A stretch of 9,033 nt of DNA, taken from Alphaproteobacteria bacterium (GTDB lineage Bacteria > Pseudomonadota > Alphaproteobacteria > Rhizobiales > Aestuariivirgaceae). This document shows, one piece after another, positions 7,704 through 9,033 of this stretch. Location: contig VAZZ01000089.1 of assembly GCA_005884715.1 (NCBI GenBank), positions 1-9,033 of the forward strand. Reading direction: 5' to 3'. Numbering within the stretch: the stretch's first letter is position 1; each line of letters begins with the position of its first letter. Below the pieces are notes generated by a model. It ran no database searches. It was given only the letters and a program-made list of their open reading frames with translations, and was not told the DNA's origin. Both the position numbers and the translations under genes were made by a program.

Positions 7704-9033
7704 TCATGGAATTCGGCAAATGAATTCTTCGAATTTTCCGTTGGGCCCAAGAGGCAAGCGCTCACGGAACTGGCCGATGGTGATCTTGAAGGGATAGTTC
7801 AAAGCCTCCTGGACAATCCTGATGAGGCCTTCTTCTTGATCCGTAGTGACCTCCCGATCCGTCACGATCCTGAATTCGATCTCATCCAGGGCAGTCTGGA
7901 TCAGCTGATACTGGCGCACGGGCGCGACTGTATCGAAAGAGTGGAACCCGACCAGCGGCCAATTCCGCGATCCGTTGGGCAGTCGCACCAGATTGCGCTC
8001 GCGTCCCCATATTCGCTTCAATGTCGGCAGGCCGCGACCGCAGCTGCATAGGGGTCCGATCTCAGCATAATCGCCGATGTCATAGCGGATGAGCGGCGTC
8101 GCCAGATTGTGCAGGTCACTCACCATCACCCGGCCGATCTCACCCTCTACGCAAGGCTCCCCGCCTTCGTTGAGAACCTCGACAATCAGCGCTTCCGACA
8201 TGATGTGGTAAAGGCCGCTGGTCGGGCATTGGATGGCGATCGTGCCGGCCTCCTGCGAGGAATAATTATCCTCGATGCGGAGCCCGGTGATCTTCCTAAC
8301 CCTGCTGCGCAATTCGCCCGAAACGGTCTCGCCGATGGTCTTGATGTGGCAAAGGGACTTGAGATCGAAACCCTCTGCTTCCCAGATCGTAGCGAAAGCA
8401 TCCAGATTGTTGGGATAGATGATCAGCAGCTCGGGGCGAAACTTGCGCAGCAATCTGAGTTGCTCGCGGATATCGGTCGTGATCGGGATGCCTTGCGCCT
8501 CGCCGCTGGTGAACAGGTTGCGGACCGGCGCGCCCCAGTCCTTGGCATCGACATAATTGCTGATATTCGCCCGGATTGAGCTCATCCGGTGGCTCAATTT
8601 TCGGGCATACCAAAGATGGTCGCGGATCGTGAAGGCGGACCAGAACAAACGATTGATGGCGGTCTTTCTGACCGTCACCGGCTCGCCCGTAGCACCCGAG
8701 GTCTTGGCGGTGCCAAGCGGCAAATGGCGGTGCGGCACTTGTCCGGCAAAGAACCGGTCGCCCAGAGCTTGCGCCCCACGCCGCGACAGAGGTTCGATCT
8801 GACGCAGGCGCTCCAGACTGTTGACATAGCTGACACCCGAGGTTTTGAGCCGCGCCGCGAAGGTGGGCGTATGTCTCTTATGATGTTCGGCCAGGGCATT
8901 GAGCTGACGCGTCTGATTCTCCGCGATCAGCTCAGGTTCCAGCCACTGCGTTGACTCGAGCTGCGTCAGGAGCGCCGCCAGGACGGCGTTCTCCTCAATA
9001 GAGATGGGCGGCCACAGGACGCCCTCAACGTCT
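7704..9033 (-). CDS. PaaK/CapK-like adenylate-forming enzyme (partial, N-terminus outside)
   Basis: The minus-strand frame is open from base 9032 to TGA at 7704-7706, giving 442 residues; the start lies beyond the window. This is the phenylacetate-CoA ligase-like branch of AMP-forming enzymes, which activate a carboxylic acid as acyl-AMP and often form a CoA thioester. Visible motifs are TSGATGEPV (phosphate loop, residues 111-119 of the visible part), NYSSQEAG (near 8241-8267), RYDIGDYAEIGP (near 8055-8092), the CSCGRGLP element (near 8025-8048) and a C-terminal LPLGPNGKFEEF containing the family's conserved GK pair. The sequence before the P-loop and the long helical middle resemble CapK-type proteins linked to polysaccharide clusters more than catabolic PaaK, whose P-loop reads SSGTTGKP. 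The substrate is unknown and no paa genes are nearby. GTG 8736-8738 is an internal codon, not the start. Confidence 0.88.
   Translation of the reverse strand, partial: DVEGVLWPPISIEENAVLAALLTQLESTQWLEPELIAENQTRQLNALAEHHKRHTPTFAARLKTSGVSYVNSLERLRQIEPLSRRGAQALGDRFFAGQVPHRHLPLGTAKTSGATGEPVTVRKTAINRLFWSAFTIRDHLWYARKLSHRMSSIRANISNYVDAKDWGAPVRNLFTSGEAQGIPITTDIREQLRLLRKFRPELLIIYPNNLDAFATIWEAEGFDLKSLCHIKTIGETVSGELRSRVRKITGLRIEDNYSSQEAGTIAIQCPTSGLYHIMSEALIVEVLNEGGEPCVEGEIGRVMVSDLHNLATPLIRYDIGDYAEIGPLCSCGRGLPTLKRIWGRERNLVRLPNGSRNWPLVGFHSFDTVAPVRQYQLIQTALDEIEFRIVTDREVTTDQEEGLIRIVQEALNYPFKITIGQFRERLPLGPNGKFEEFICRIP

Noticed and set aside
8109..8579. A 156-residue plus-strand frame opposite the PaaK/CapK-like ligase.
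   Set aside because: The minus strand carries clear adenylate-forming motifs here; the plus frame is a mirror of it and matches nothing.

Overview
The window looks like ordinary chromosome of an alphaproteobacterium, most likely of the order Hyphomicrobiales (Rhizobiales). The basis is the GC-rich coding sequence, the CarB protein with the extra segment typical of alphaproteobacterial CarB, the GreA N-terminus of rhizobial type (DKVPMT), the carB-greA gene order, a DUF1127 small basic protein, and short palindromic elements between genes. I see no tRNA, rRNA, insertion sequence, integrase, prophage gene or CRISPR array.

Layout: (1) bases 1-205 (+) are the C-terminal end of a MocR-type GntR/aminotransferase regulator. 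(2) 192-782 (-) is an exported L,D-transpeptidase (YkuD) that meets it tail to tail with a 14-base overlap. (3) 934-1248 and 1279-1890 (+) are two small exported proteins of unknown function; the second is clearly poorer in GC than its neighbours. (4) 1963-5346 (+) is carB, the large subunit of carbamoyl-phosphate synthetase. (5) 5347-5731 is a 385-base gap with a small hairpin, a doubtful small ORF, a candidate greA promoter and a long interrupted hairpin. (6) 5732-6205 (+) is greA, followed by a textbook intrinsic terminator at 6231-6260. (7) 6261-6425 carries two strong palindromes. (8) 6426-6755 (+) is a DOPA 4,5-dioxygenase family protein whose 3' end overlaps by 42 bases a DUF1127 gene on the other strand (6714-6914). 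(9) 6968-6987 is a perfect CRP-type operator lying between the DUF1127 gene and a divergent Crp/Fnr-family regulator (7023-7703). (10) 7704-9033 (-) is the C-terminal 442 residues of a PaaK/CapK-like adenylate-forming enzyme, whose stop codon abuts that of the regulator.

How the genes relate: carB and greA are housekeeping genes (carbamoyl phosphate for pyrimidines and arginine; rescue of stalled RNA polymerase). The clearest local regulatory unit is the Crp/Fnr protein. Its recognition helix carries the R-E-x3-R residues that read TGTGA in E. coli CRP, and such a site lies in its own upstream region, shared with the DUF1127 gene. Autoregulation and control of the DUF1127 gene are inferred. 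The three convergent gene pairs overlap or abut, leaving no room between stop codons for ordinary terminators.

I found no convincing new multi-gene system. The points most worth checking are the operator/regulator pair, the hairpin at the presumed greA transcript start, the compound palindrome at 6331-6377, and the antisense gene ends.
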